NCBI RefSeq assembly: GCF_042788235.1 | Contig: NZ_JBHZOL010000086.1 | Span: forward strand, 62,001-126,000 | Length of the DNA: 64,000 bases | Source: Sphaerothrix epifaneia | GTDB lineage: Bacteria > Cyanobacteriota > Cyanobacteriia > Phormidesmidales > Phormidesmidaceae | Direction of reading: 5' to 3' | Shown: piece by piece, positions 24,655 through 33,500 of the stretch | Layout of the letters: the number at the start of each line of letters is the position of its first letter | Numbering within the stretch: position 1 is the first letter of the stretch | The notes under the pieces: generated by a model | Told to the model about the DNA's origin: nothing | Seen by the model: the letters and a program-made list of their open reading frames with translations, nothing else | Databases searched by the model: none | Position numbers and translations under genes: made by a program

Positions 24655-25578
24655 TCAAACTCCACCTAGCAAGGCAGCTAATAAGGCTTTTTGAGCATGT
24701 AAGCGGTTCTCAGCTTGATCCCAGATGCGAGATTGAGAGCCTTCGATGACTTCTTCAGTGATTTCTTCTCCCCGGTGAGCAGGTAGACAATGCAAAACGA
24801 TCGCATTTGGGTCAGCCTGCTTAATCAAATGGCTATTAATTTGATAAGCCTGGAAAAGGGGAATGCGGGCATCAGCGGAGTCTTCTTGGCCCATACTTGC
24901 CCAAACATCGGTATAAAGGACTTGAGCCTTGGCTACAGCCGCTTCAGCATCCTGTGTTACCAAAACTTGACTGCGATCGCCAGCGATCGCTTTGGCTTGC
25001 TGAGTAACACTTTCATCCGGCTGATAGCCTATCGGCGTAGCCACAATCACATTCATACCTACTAGCGCACAGCCAAGCATAAGGGAGTGAGCAACATTGT
25101 TACCATCTCCTAGGTAAGTCAACGTTAACCCTGCCAAATCGTCGAAGTTTTCCTGAATTGTCAGTAAGTCAGCCAAAATCTGACAGGGATGTTCGAGATC
25201 TGTTAGAGCATTAATGACGGGAATATCCGCATACTGAGCAAACTTGGCTAGTTCTGTCTGCTCGAAGGTGCGTATAGCCAAAACATCTAGATAGCGATCC
25301 AGCACTCTAGCAGTATCAATAGTGGGTTCTCCACGGCTGATTTGGGTAACGCTGGCATTCAGGTCAATCACCTGCCCTCCCAATTGATACATAGCGGCTG
25401 AAAAGCTTACACGAGTACGCGTAGATGCTTTTTGAAATAGCAAACCCAGTACTTTGCGGGGGCACCTTAGCTCGATACTGCCGCTTTTTAAGTTCGCCGC
25501 TAATCCGAGTAGCGATTTGATCTCGGTTGCGCTTAAATCAGCAATGCTCAACAGGTCTCGCCCTTTCAAAGACTCCAT
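24655..25578 (-). CDS. argF: Ornithine carbamoyltransferase
   Basis: ArgF joins ornithine and carbamoyl phosphate to give citrulline in arginine synthesis. The 307-residue protein has the carbamoyl-phosphate site (KASTRTRVSF), the LEHPCQILADLLT block, and the ornithine site with HCLPAHRGEEIT. FQKASTRTR and DGNNVAHSLM are typical of ornithine rather than aspartate carbamoyltransferase. The ATG at 25578 has AGGGA nine bases upstream, which decides against an ATG six codons earlier. No other arg gene is near. Confidence 0.96.
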   Translation of the reverse strand: MESLKGRDLLSIADLSATEIKSLLGLAANLKSGSIELRCPRKVLGLLFQKASTRTRVSFSAAMYQLGGQVIDLNASVTQISRGEPTIDTARVLDRYLDVLAIRTFEQTELAKFAQYADIPVINALTDLEHPCQILADLLTIQENFDDLAGLTLTYLGDGNNVAHSLMLGCALVGMNVIVATPIGYQPDESVTQQAKAIAGDRSQVLVTQDAEAAVAKAQVLYTDVWASMGQEDSADARIPLFQAYQINSHLIKQADPNAIVLHCLPAHRGEEITEEVIEGSQSRIWDQAENRLHAQKALLAALLGGV

Positions 25579-25680
25579 ATTTGTCCCTGACGCCAATAGT
25601 AAAAATTAAAACCTACCAGATTTCAGCAAAATAAGCCTAGCCATCTACAAGTTTTGCTTCAGAAGACGACCCATCGAACC

Positions 25681-25710
25681 TTGACAAAAGCTAGCAAAAG
25701 TCGTCATAGT
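25681..25710 (+). promoter_or_regulatory. Probable sigma-70-type promoter of rplU-rpmA
   Basis: TTGACA at 25681-25686, an 18-base spacer and CATAGT at 25705-25710 (four of six matches to TATAAT). This would start transcription about 100 bases before rplU. Confidence 0.5.
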
Positions 25711-25819
25711 AATTAATTGTCTGTTTAATTTTGACTCGGATCAGGTATCACTCAAAAAGCTGCAATTGAGAGCTACTTTTAGGACAGCTACCTGTACGGC
25801 AAGGAGATTATATTTCAGC

Positions 25820-26197
25820 ATGGCTTACGCAATTATTGAGACGGGTGGCAAACAACTGCGAGTAGAACCCGGTCGCTTCTATGACGTCGATCGCTTGCCG
25901 ATTGAGGCAGATGAGCAACTTACCATCGATCGCGTTCTTTTTGTTGCTTATGATGACGGCGTAAGTATTGGCCAGCCTGTGGTTGAGAACGCAACCGTTG
26001 CCGCTACCGTCATGAGCCATCTAAGAGGCCGCAAGGTCATCGTATACAAAATGCGTCCCAAGAAAAAGACGCGCAAAAAGCAAGGGCATCGTCAAGAGTT
26101 GACTCGTCTGATGATTGATTCCATCAGCGTTAATGGCCAAACGTTTTCAGCAGAAGCGGCAGAGGCTACAGCAGATAGTGATGAGTCTGAAGAGTAA
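25820..26197 (+). CDS. rplU: 50S ribosomal protein L21
   Basis: L21 is a large-subunit protein that binds 23S rRNA near L20. The 125-residue protein starts MAYAIIETGGKQLRVEPGRF and keeps the VLFVAYDDGVSIGQPVVENA strand and the basic GRKVIVYKMRPKKKTRKKQG loop, all diagnostic. The carboxy end is a short acidic extension (about 20 residues, EAAEATADSDESEE) beyond the bacterial core. I take the ATG at 25820, which opens the conserved sequence; AAGGAG lies 13 bases upstream. rpmA follows by 74 bases in the usual order. Confidence 0.97.
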   Translation: MAYAIIETGGKQLRVEPGRFYDVDRLPIEADEQLTIDRVLFVAYDDGVSIGQPVVENATVAATVMSHLRGRKVIVYKMRPKKKTRKKQGHRQELTRLMIDSISVNGQTFSAEAAEATADSDESEE

Positions 26198-26271
26198 ACT
26201 CAAAACGAACGCTTGAGTGGGTAGCGCTAGCGTTAACCGCTAAAATTGAGTTCTAAGCAAAAGGGGATAAT

Positions 26272-26529
26272 ATGGCTCATAAGAAAGGAACCGGAAGTAC
26301 TCGAAACGGTCGCGACTCAAATGCCCAGCGACTAGGCGTTAAGCGCTTTGGTGGTCAAGCCGTGCGGGCAGGCAATATTTTGATTCGCCAGCGAGGTACC
26401 AAGTACCATCCTGGTAATAATGTTGGTCGGGGTGGCGATGACACCCTATTTGCGCTCATTGACGGCGTCGTTACTTTTGAGCGTAAAGGCCGCAGTGGTA
26501 AAAAAGTAAGCGTTTATCCGGCTGCCTAA
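26272..26529 (+). CDS. rpmA: 50S ribosomal protein L27
   Basis: L27 reaches the peptidyl-transferase centre of the ribosome. The 85-residue protein starts MAHKKGTGSTRNGRDSNAQR and continues LGVKRFGGQAVRAGNILIRQ, RGTKYHPGNNVGRG; the family is unmistakable. There is no amino-terminal leader of the Staphylococcus type. A strong two-way terminator follows the stop, closing the rplU-rpmA unit. Confidence 0.98.
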   Translation: MAHKKGTGSTRNGRDSNAQRLGVKRFGGQAVRAGNILIRQRGTKYHPGNNVGRGGDDTLFALIDGVVTFERKGRSGKKVSVYPAA

Positions 26530-26570
26530 GCTACGTGCGCCAGCACTGGGTTGCTCAAATTCAAGGCAAC

Positions 26571-26609
26571 AAAAAGGTGAGTAAGCTCTTTTGTCTTACT
26601 CACCTTTTT
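26571..26609. terminator. Bidirectional intrinsic terminator
   Basis: AAAAAGGTGAGTAAG at 26571-26585 and CTTACTCACCTTTTT at 26595-26609 form a perfect 15-pair stem around a nine-base loop, with T-runs on both strands. It serves rpmA on the plus strand and the repeat-protein gene on the minus strand. Confidence 0.93.
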
Positions 26610-26635
26610 AGTAACGAAATTTAGTTCAATCTAGG

Positions 26636-27034
26636 CTAATCAAGATAGCCCATCAAGGCAGCTGGATCTTCATCAATATCGTTAGAAGCAATCGGACGAT
26701 TACCAGGCAACATGCCAATATCAGAAATCACCAGCTTGCTGACACCTACAGGACGATGGCCCGGTAAGGTGTCAATACTAGCAATTTCAAAAGTATCTTC
26801 CATGACAGGCCGTCTGCCCGCTGCTGACAACATATGAGCAACGTGGAGGTTAGAAGCAGTAATAGGGCGATTGTTGGGCAGGGTGTTGGTTGAGAGTAGC
26901 CGAGTATTATCGGCTAAAACAACCATTTCTTCGTGCTTGATGTCGGCTCTGACCAAGCCACCCTTAGTCTCTTTACCTTTGTCTTGGTTGGGTTCAGGTT
27001 TTCCGTTAGTTTCTGTATCGGTTGCGTTACTCAT
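26636..27034 (-). CDS. LPGNRPI-type tandem repeat protein
   Basis: A 132-residue protein made mostly of four degenerate repeats of about 20-23 residues. The best kept part of each is LPNNRPITAS, SAAGRRPVME, LPGHRPVGVS and LPGNRPIASN, so the core is G/N-x-RP-I/V, spaced by a strand of alternating hydrophobic residues (SKLVISDIGM). The amino end is polar and Lys/Glu-rich, probably disordered; the end is DEDPAALMGYLD. I recall similar repeat proteins in other cyanobacteria but know of no function. No signal peptide. It converges on rpmA. Confidence 0.8.
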   Translation of the reverse strand: MSNATDTETNGKPEPNQDKGKETKGGLVRADIKHEEMVVLADNTRLLSTNTLPNNRPITASNLHVAHMLSAAGRRPVMEDTFEIASIDTLPGHRPVGVSKLVISDIGMLPGNRPIASNDIDEDPAALMGYLD

Positions 27035-27226
27035 GCGCTAATCCCCCCAGCTATGATGATGGTTATGCTTTTCAGTAAAAAAGTTGTCTTTTAAGATTGA
27101 GTTTACAAGACCCTGTCTACTAGCGATCTGCGAGTTGAGATTTGGCTAGCAAGGATGAAGCTTAAGAAAATATTATAGGTGAAAACCTTCCCTATTTACT
27201 TTACGAAAGCTAATCTCAGCGATAAC

Positions 27227-28120
27227 TTACGGCTTATGGCCGCGATCGGGGTTTAGCTTAGCCACCTCAGCGACAGGCAAAGCTAGCGCTAGCTGATAAA
27301 CTTCTTGACGAGAGAGATGACTTTGTTGGGCAACTTGGCGACTGGCTTGCGATCGCGACAAACCTTGAGCAATCAATTCACTTAAGGCAGCTTTTATATC
27401 TGCCTCACTAGCTATGGGATAGCTGGGTGCTGAAGCACCTGCTATCACAAGGGTAAATTCTCCCTTTGGGGGGGTTGCGGCGTAATGGGCGATCGCTTCA
27501 TTGATCGTTCCTGACCAAAATTCCTCATAGCGCTTAGTCAATTCACGAGCCGTGACCATGAGGCGATCGCTCCCTAATATCTCGGCTAGATCAGCTAATG
27601 TCTTTTCGATCCGGTGGGGAGCTTCGTAAACAATCAGAGTGCGCGTTTCGGCTTGCAGGGCTTGCAGGCGATCGCGCCTAGCTTTACCCTTCACAGGCAA
27701 GAAACCTTCAAACACAAAGCGATCGGTGGGCAAGCCAGAAGCAGCGATTGCGGTTATGGCTGCGGTCGCTGCTGGAATGGGAATGACGGGTAAGTTTTGC
27801 TGGCGACAGGCTTTGACCAATTCGTAGCCGGGATCTGAAATTCCGGGCATCCCGGCATCAGAAACTAAGGCAACGGCCTTGCCCTGCTGGAGTTGCTGCA
27901 AAATCTCAGGAATCCGCTGCGGCTGGTTATGTTCGTGATAGCTGATCTGGGGCGTTTTAATCTGGTAGTGGTGCAGCAGTTTACCCGTATGCCGGGTATC
28001 TTCAGCGGCTATCAGCGCCACCCCACTGAGGACGCGCACTGCTCGAAAGGTCATGTCTTCTAAATTGCCGATGGGCGTTCCGACAATATAGAGCGCTCCT
28101 GGCATTAAATCAGCGTTCAC
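27227..28120 (-). CDS. rsmI: 16S rRNA (cytidine(1402)-2'-O)-methyltransferase
   Basis: RsmI methylates the ribose of C1402 in the decoding centre of 16S rRNA. The 297-residue protein has the tetrapyrrole-methylase fold: LYIVGTPIGNLEDMTFRA at the start, AAEDTRHTGKLLHHY, LVSDAGMPGISDPGYELV and the FEGFLPVKGKARRDRL block; these are the family signature. It may start at the ATG at 28120 or, five codons in, at MPGALYIVG. It is divergent from the PfkB gene with only 12 bases between the starts, so the two promoters must overlap the coding regions or each other. Confidence 0.95.
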   Translation of the reverse strand: MNADLMPGALYIVGTPIGNLEDMTFRAVRVLSGVALIAAEDTRHTGKLLHHYQIKTPQISYHEHNQPQRIPEILQQLQQGKAVALVSDAGMPGISDPGYELVKACRQQNLPVIPIPAATAAITAIAASGLPTDRFVFEGFLPVKGKARRDRLQALQAETRTLIVYEAPHRIEKTLADLAEILGSDRLMVTARELTKRYEEFWSGTINEAIAHYAATPPKGEFTLVIAGASAPSYPIASEADIKAALSELIAQGLSRSQASRQVAQQSHLSRQEVYQLALALPVAEVAKLNPDRGHKP

Positions 28121-28132
28121 AAGGTTAGTTAA

Positions 28133-29035
28133 ATGAGTGAACAGTCTAAACAGGGTCTTTTCGTCGGCTTGACAACCCTCGACTTAATCTATCAGGTTCC
28201 TCAGGTACCGCAGGCAAATCAGAAGCTAGTGGCTCAAGCTAGTTTGATTGCTGCCGGAGGGCCAGCTACCAATGCAGCGATCGCCTTTCAAGCTTTGGGC
28301 AATACAGCCTGTCTAGTCAGCAGGCTAGGTCTACATGCCTTGGCAGCATTGCTGAAGCAAGACCTCCAGCAATGGCAAATTCAGTTACTCGATCTGATGC
28401 CACAGTCTGCGCAGATGCCGCCCGTTTCTTCTATCTTAGTGACGGCTGCGACAGGCGATCGCGCAGTGATTTCTCGTAATGCCGTAAGTTTGCAGGTAGA
28501 GGCGCGTCATTTACTCCCCCTACCTTCAGCCGATATTGTGCTGATTGACGGGCACCAGATGGCGGTGAGTCAGGCCATAGCGCAGCAAGCCCAACGTCAG
28601 CAAATTCCAGTGGTCATTGACGGCGGCAGTTGGAAACCGGGCTTTGAGCGGGTCTTGCCTTATGCTACCTACGTCATCTGCTCAGAAAACTTTCGTCCCC
28701 CCGATTGTCATACCACAACGGATGTTGTGGCCTATCTGCGCGAGTTAGGTCTTGCAAAAGTTGCCATAACTCACGGCGATCGCCCGATTGAATTTTGGCA
28801 AGACTCAACTCAAGGTAGCCTTGCCGTTCCATCGGTTAGCGTGGTAGATACGCTAGGAGCAGGGGACATTTTTCACGGAGCCTTTTGCCATTGGATTTTG
28901 CAGCCTCAAATCTCCTTTAGCCAAGCCTTAAAGCAAGCTGCCCAAGTGGCTGCTTTTTGCTGCCAATTTTGGGGCACCCGCGAGGGACTGATTCGTCTCC
29001 AACAGACGGGCGGCCAGAGCTTAAAGTTTGAGTAA
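28133..29035 (+). CDS. PfkB family carbohydrate kinase
   Basis: A ribokinase-like sugar kinase of 300 residues. The amino part has the family glycine motif AAGGPATNAAIAFQALG and the carboxy part the anion-hole motif DTLGAGDIFHGAF with the catalytic Asp. Length and lid strands match small PfkB kinases. The substrate cannot be read from the sequence; ribose, fructose or a nucleoside are all possible. The start is 12 bases from the divergent rsmI. The nucleotidase gene follows by 79 bases. Confidence 0.9.
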   Translation: MSEQSKQGLFVGLTTLDLIYQVPQVPQANQKLVAQASLIAAGGPATNAAIAFQALGNTACLVSRLGLHALAALLKQDLQQWQIQLLDLMPQSAQMPPVSSILVTAATGDRAVISRNAVSLQVEARHLLPLPSADIVLIDGHQMAVSQAIAQQAQRQQIPVVIDGGSWKPGFERVLPYATYVICSENFRPPDCHTTTDVVAYLRELGLAKVAITHGDRPIEFWQDSTQGSLAVPSVSVVDTLGAGDIFHGAFCHWILQPQISFSQALKQAAQVAAFCCQFWGTREGLIRLQQTGGQSLKFE

Positions 29036-29114
29036 AAAAGATGCAGAAATCTACGGCTAATCTATCAGCCCGACAGTAGACTAGAGCAGAAAACTACTCC
29101 ACTGATATAGCTGC

Positions 29115-30083
29115 ATGGTCTACGACACCGAAAAACAAGTTGCGATTAAAGCCGCGATCGCGGCTGCTAAGCTCTGTCAGCAAGTCCGACAGCAGGAGAT
29201 CACGCCAGAGGCTATCCAAAAGAAAGATCGCAGCCCAGTGACGATCGCTGATTTTGGTGCGCAGGCACTCATCTGTCAGGCGTTGGCAGCCGCTTTTCCT
29301 AGCGATCCAGTGGTGGGCGAAGAAGACGCGGCCACATTACGCCAAGCCGAGATGAGCGATCAGTTAGCCAAGGTGACGCAATATGTGCAGGCCATCGAGC
29401 CAACGGCAACACCTGAAACGGTAGTAGATTGGATTGATCACGGCAATGGTCAAGTGACCTCCCGTTATTGGACACTAGATCCAATTGACGGCACCAAGGG
29501 CTTTTTGCGTGGCGATCAGTATGCGGTGGCCTTGGCTTTGATCGAAGCGGGAGACATCAAGGTGGGGGTGCTGGCTTGTCCTGCGCTAGAAATGAGCGGA
29601 CAGCAAGGCGTAGTTTTGGTTGCGGTTCGCGGCCAGGGTACCGAGCTGCTAACGATGGCAGGTCAGCCTGTAAAGTCCGTGCAGGTAGCTAGCCCTGAGG
29701 ATAAAGAGCGGCTGAGGTTTGTAGAAAGTGTCGAGTCGGGCCACGGTGATCAATCACAGCAATCAGCGGTGGCTAAAGCGGTTGGCATCACAGCAGACTC
29801 GATCCGCATGGACAGTCAGGCCAAGTACGCGGCTGTGGCAATGGGCGAAGCCGGGTTATATCTGCGCTTGCCATCGCCCAAGTCGCCTGATTACCGCGAA
29901 AAAATTTGGGATCACGCCGCAGGCGTTTTAGTGGTAGAAGAAGCCGGAGGCCGCGTTAGCGATATGAACGGCAAGCCGTTAAATTTTGCTCAAAGCGATC
30001 GCATGCAAGATAACCGTGGTGTAGTAGTGAGCAATGGTACCATTCATGACACGGTTTTAAAGGCTTTAGCTGCTAGCCCTTAG
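29115..30083 (+). CDS. 3'(2'),5'-bisphosphate nucleotidase
   Basis: An inositol-monophosphatase-fold enzyme of the HAL2/SAL1/CysQ group, 322 residues, which removes the 3' phosphate from PAP (and PAPS) left by sulfate assimilation. The metal sites are visible: VVGEEDAATLR (Glu), LDPIDGTKGFLRGDQY (DPIDGTKGF) and WDHAAGVLVVEEAGG (the second Asp). GTKGFLRGDQYA is typical of HAL2 rather than plain IMPase or CysQ. SAL1 in plants links PAP level to stress signalling; whether that holds here is not known. A terminator follows. Confidence 0.92.
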   Translation: MVYDTEKQVAIKAAIAAAKLCQQVRQQEITPEAIQKKDRSPVTIADFGAQALICQALAAAFPSDPVVGEEDAATLRQAEMSDQLAKVTQYVQAIEPTATPETVVDWIDHGNGQVTSRYWTLDPIDGTKGFLRGDQYAVALALIEAGDIKVGVLACPALEMSGQQGVVLVAVRGQGTELLTMAGQPVKSVQVASPEDKERLRFVESVESGHGDQSQQSAVAKAVGITADSIRMDSQAKYAAVAMGEAGLYLRLPSPKSPDYREKIWDHAAGVLVVEEAGGRVSDMNGKPLNFAQSDRMQDNRGVVVSNGTIHDTVLKALAASP

Positions 30084-30194
30084 TTTTCTCCTGGTTGCTG
30101 CCTCCGATGGATTACAGCTAAGTTAGAAAGCTAAGGGCAGAAGAAAAGCTTTGCTGTCAGAGGCTTGCAGCCATTTGAGTCTCTTAACGCTGGC

Positions 30195-30217
30195 GGCTAC
30201 AGCTATAGCCTTTTTTT
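30195..30217 (+). terminator. Intrinsic terminator after nucleotidase gene
   Basis: GGCTA at 30195-30199 pairs with TAGCC at 30206-30210, followed by seven T residues. The stem is short but the T-run is strong. Confidence 0.65.
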
Positions 30218-30320
30218 CCAGACTGGAAAAAATCCAGCGAGTTTACGCTCTGAGCCGACGACAAATCAAAGGGTTGTCCCCCAGTTTGATAGAAGGGGGA
30301 GAGAACTGATTCACGCAAAA

Positions 30321-30343
30321 TCCCCAGCCGCAGAGACTGGGGA
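30321..30343 (-). terminator. Possible weak terminator of surface gene cluster
   Basis: TCCCCAG and CTGGGGA form a seven-pair stem with a nine-base loop. Read on the minus strand it is followed by TTTTGCG. It lies about 250 bases past the stop of the last surface gene. Confidence 0.45.
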
Positions 30344-30457
30344 CAAATAGCCTTGTGGATTTTTTTGCTTACAGGGCACCGCTAAAAGAGCTTTCAGCCT
30401 TGCTGCCATCAGCAACTGTGGGAATGTGGCCTTCGGCAGAAAAATCTCCCTATAATC

Positions 30458-30485
30458 CCTCTCCGGTCAAAAGTGACCAGAGAGG
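30458..30485. repeat. 12-pair hairpin next to a TATAAT box
   Basis: Bases 30458-30469 pair with 30474-30485 (12 positions, one mismatch, loop AAAG). No T-run on either strand. A TATAAT lies two bases before it on the plus strand, so a plus-strand RNA could begin with this hairpin and run antisense to the end of the surface gene. Confidence 0.45.
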
Positions 30486-30591
30486 AATCAAGCCTCAACA
30501 ACCTTCCAAGTCCTATAGATAGCGTACCTGGGTTGCTTTGAACTTACCAACGTTAGCATCAGCCGCTAGACAAGCGATCGCAACCAGCTAT

Positions 30592-33500
30592 CTAGGGAAG
30601 TTGAGTGCTATCTACTTGCACCCGAAAACGTACATATCCATAAGAGTTGTTAGGGTTGCCTGCACTGGTAGCATTCGGCAAAGTAGCAGGGGCTTCCACA
30701 AGAGTGAATACAACTGCGCCGTTATCGTTAGTAGGATTAGGGCAAGGAATGCTAGGCAAATTACCGCTCGTGAAGAATTCTCCCGCATCCGTATCCAAGC
30801 CCGTATCAGACAATGATGTTGCACTCGGATCGCTACCCAATTGCAATGTCATAGAGCCTGGTACATAAGTAGTGTAGGTTGGCACCATGTCACAAATATT
30901 CAGGTTTGTCAGAGGGGCATCACCATTAGAGAGGAAGTAAATTGTATATTCCAACTCATCACCCGGCTGGATGTCACTACGACTAATATCTCCAGCTAAA
31001 TAAGTGCTGATATTGGTAGAACCATCAAGCGGGGCTGGCCAATAGGGATGGTTATCAAATTGTGACTCGTCTGCTGCAGTTGTGGCAGGGTTGTCATAGA
31101 CATCATCCACGGTGCTGGAGATGGGTATACCATTGATAGCCGTCAGCCGTTTCACCAGAGTTAAAGCTGGATTACTAGCGACCGGAGGTGTAATGATTGC
31201 GCCAAATTGGGAGGTGTAGTTATTGCTATCAGTAGTTGTCGCGGTAATGTTATTGGGATCTGTCAGCCCCAGCGTGCCCGCATTGCTAAAGCTACAGCTA
31301 AACAAGCCATTACCATCAGCGAGGCAGCTCCCCAGGTAGGTGCGGCCTTCGCCGTGAGGCACATTCAATCCATCGCCCACGACGACTTCACCGTCTTGAT
31401 CAGCCGGATCGTTATCGGCAATAAAGAATTCCAGCAAAGTATTGGCAAAAGTGGGGCTACCAGCCGGATTGCTACCCACAAAGCCCTCAACCTGTAGCGT
31501 ACCTGCACTTAACGTAGTAGAAGTGATAACCGGATAGTCGATCGCATCGTTTCCTGGGCCATCTTGAACACTCACATAAGCGCCATCATTTGCTCCGGCA
31601 TCTAGATCAATTCCTAGTCCGCCATTGTCATAGATAGAGTTACGAGTGATGGTAAATCCGCGCAGACGAGTAATACCAATGCCAGGGCCATCATTCTCTT
31701 TGATAACGTTGTTTTGAATTGTCACAGCATTATCGTGAGGGTTAGGCGTTTTGAATGTATAGCCACAGATGCCATTCCAGTTGTCACTAAAGGTATTATC
31801 AATGACCGTCATTGAGGCATTGGTAGTGCCGTTAAACTCAAGACCGCAGTCAGCCCCCTCAATTCCAGCAGAATGCCCGGTAATCAAGTTGCCACTGATG
31901 ATGCCCTGTGGACTGGTGACAGTACCCGCGGGTACACCAAAGTTTCCAGCAAAGCTAGTAAACTCAATCCCTCCGCCTTCATAGTTGAGAGTGCGGTTAT
32001 TGCTCAGAATTTCGTTACCAGTAATAGTCGTAACAACGTTGGCAGATTCGGTACTAAAAATACCTCGGCGACCACTGTAGGCAATGATGTTGTTTTGAAT
32101 CGTAGATTCAGAGTTGGCATTGAGATAGACATGGGCTGCATTAGAACGGGTACCTGCACCTGGGTCACTTAGACTCGTTGCCGGCGTACCAATTAAGTTG
32201 TCTTCAATCAAAGCTCCTGTACCACGTACAACAATGTCTCCAGCTAAGGGGCCTGTACTGTCTCCATAGCCGTAAATTGAGATGCCTCTTATGGTTTCGT
32301 TGTTGCCTTGTAAGTCAAGACCAATGGCTCTGGAGTTTTGACCTCTAATTTCAACTTCAGGTCTATTAAGTCCCGATAGCGTGGGTTCATCGCCTGTGCC
32401 TTCGATGTTGTCAGCCCCCGTTCCAACAGGGCCGATGTAGCCAAAGCTGCCAGCGTTACTATCGCCGATGTTGCTAGTCTGGGTAGTGCCATCAATGGTC
32501 GTGTCATCATCAGTGATGGCGCTAAAGTTAGCCGTAGGCTGGATAACCGCAACTCCATTGGTAAGTTGGGCTGTCGGAATCATGAAAATAGAGACTTCTT
32601 TTCCGGCTGTTTGCCCTGCTTGCACCAGGTTGGTATTATCCAGTTCGTTGCTATTACGAATGAACTGCTCTAGGCTACCTTGACCACTGGTTCTTGTGTT
32701 GACAACCGTGTCAAAGTTAAAGCCAAAGTCGATCCCACTGACACCCCCCGTAGCAGGCATACGAACAATAGACCAAGACTGTGTTGTCTGTCCGCCAGGT
32801 GTAGCATCAAAGTTGTAGGCTGGAGTATCTTGGTCGGCAGGAAAACGTCCACCGACTTCGTTGGTAATGGCTGTCAGACTACCCGTACCGCTAGGGGACT
32901 CTGTACGGAAAGTTTGCACCGGAATAATTTGTTGCCCTGTACTGTTGCTGGGGCGATTAGACTTAACCGTGTCATTGACAACCCGAATACAGTAGGCAGT
33001 GTTAGGTTGTAGAGAACCAGAATACAGACCTGTAAAACTAAAAGCACCTGTGGTGGCATTGGCTGTAACGGGGTTGCTGATAACATTGCTACCGCAATTC
33101 GTTCCGTCAGAATCACGCAGTTCGATTGTGGCTTGAGTACCTACGTCTGCTGCGCTGTAAGCGGCGTTAGCCGTAGTATAGTTACGACCTGCGCCGCCCC
33201 CATAGTTGATATCTTCGAAGATGCGACCGCTGATGATAGGGGTAGAGGAATTTATAGTGATTTGATAGTCTTCGACTTCACCTGCGCTGGCAGCCCCGGT
33301 AGGGCCAAGTCCTGTATCTGTGCCATATCGGAAGCGAGCATAAGTTTCGCCAAGGCTAGCATTACTGGGGACATTGACGCTTAGCTCAATAACATTGTTA
33401 GCCGTGCCATCAGCATCATTAGCCCCACCGTCAGTGATATCGAGGGCGATCGCTTCACCACTTTCAAAGGTACCGTTGGCATTCCAATCGACCCAGGCAC

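Larger units (their letters stand above)
30084..30591. other. Hairpin-rich gap between nucleotidase and surface gene cluster
   Basis: The plus-strand nucleotidase and the minus-strand surface gene end into this 508-base gap. It contains four separate inverted repeats, of which three are listed as features; the fourth is TCCCCC 30277-30282 with GGGGGA 30295-30300 (six pairs). There is a TATAAT at 30451-30456. No protein-coding frame looks real. The part at 30370-30450 is rich in GC and short pairings, but I cannot match it to a riboswitch. Confidence 0.4.

Noticed and set aside
30277..30343. Repeated C-run/G-run stems as a CRISPR remnant
   Set aside because: The stems differ in sequence and spacing; no repeat-spacer pattern.
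30370..30450. Cobalamin-riboswitch-like words (AGCAACTGTG)
   Set aside because: The rest of the B12 core is missing and no cobalamin gene follows.
30538..30868. Plus-strand frames over the end of the largest surface gene
   Set aside because: Shadows of the minus-strand gene, without start signals.
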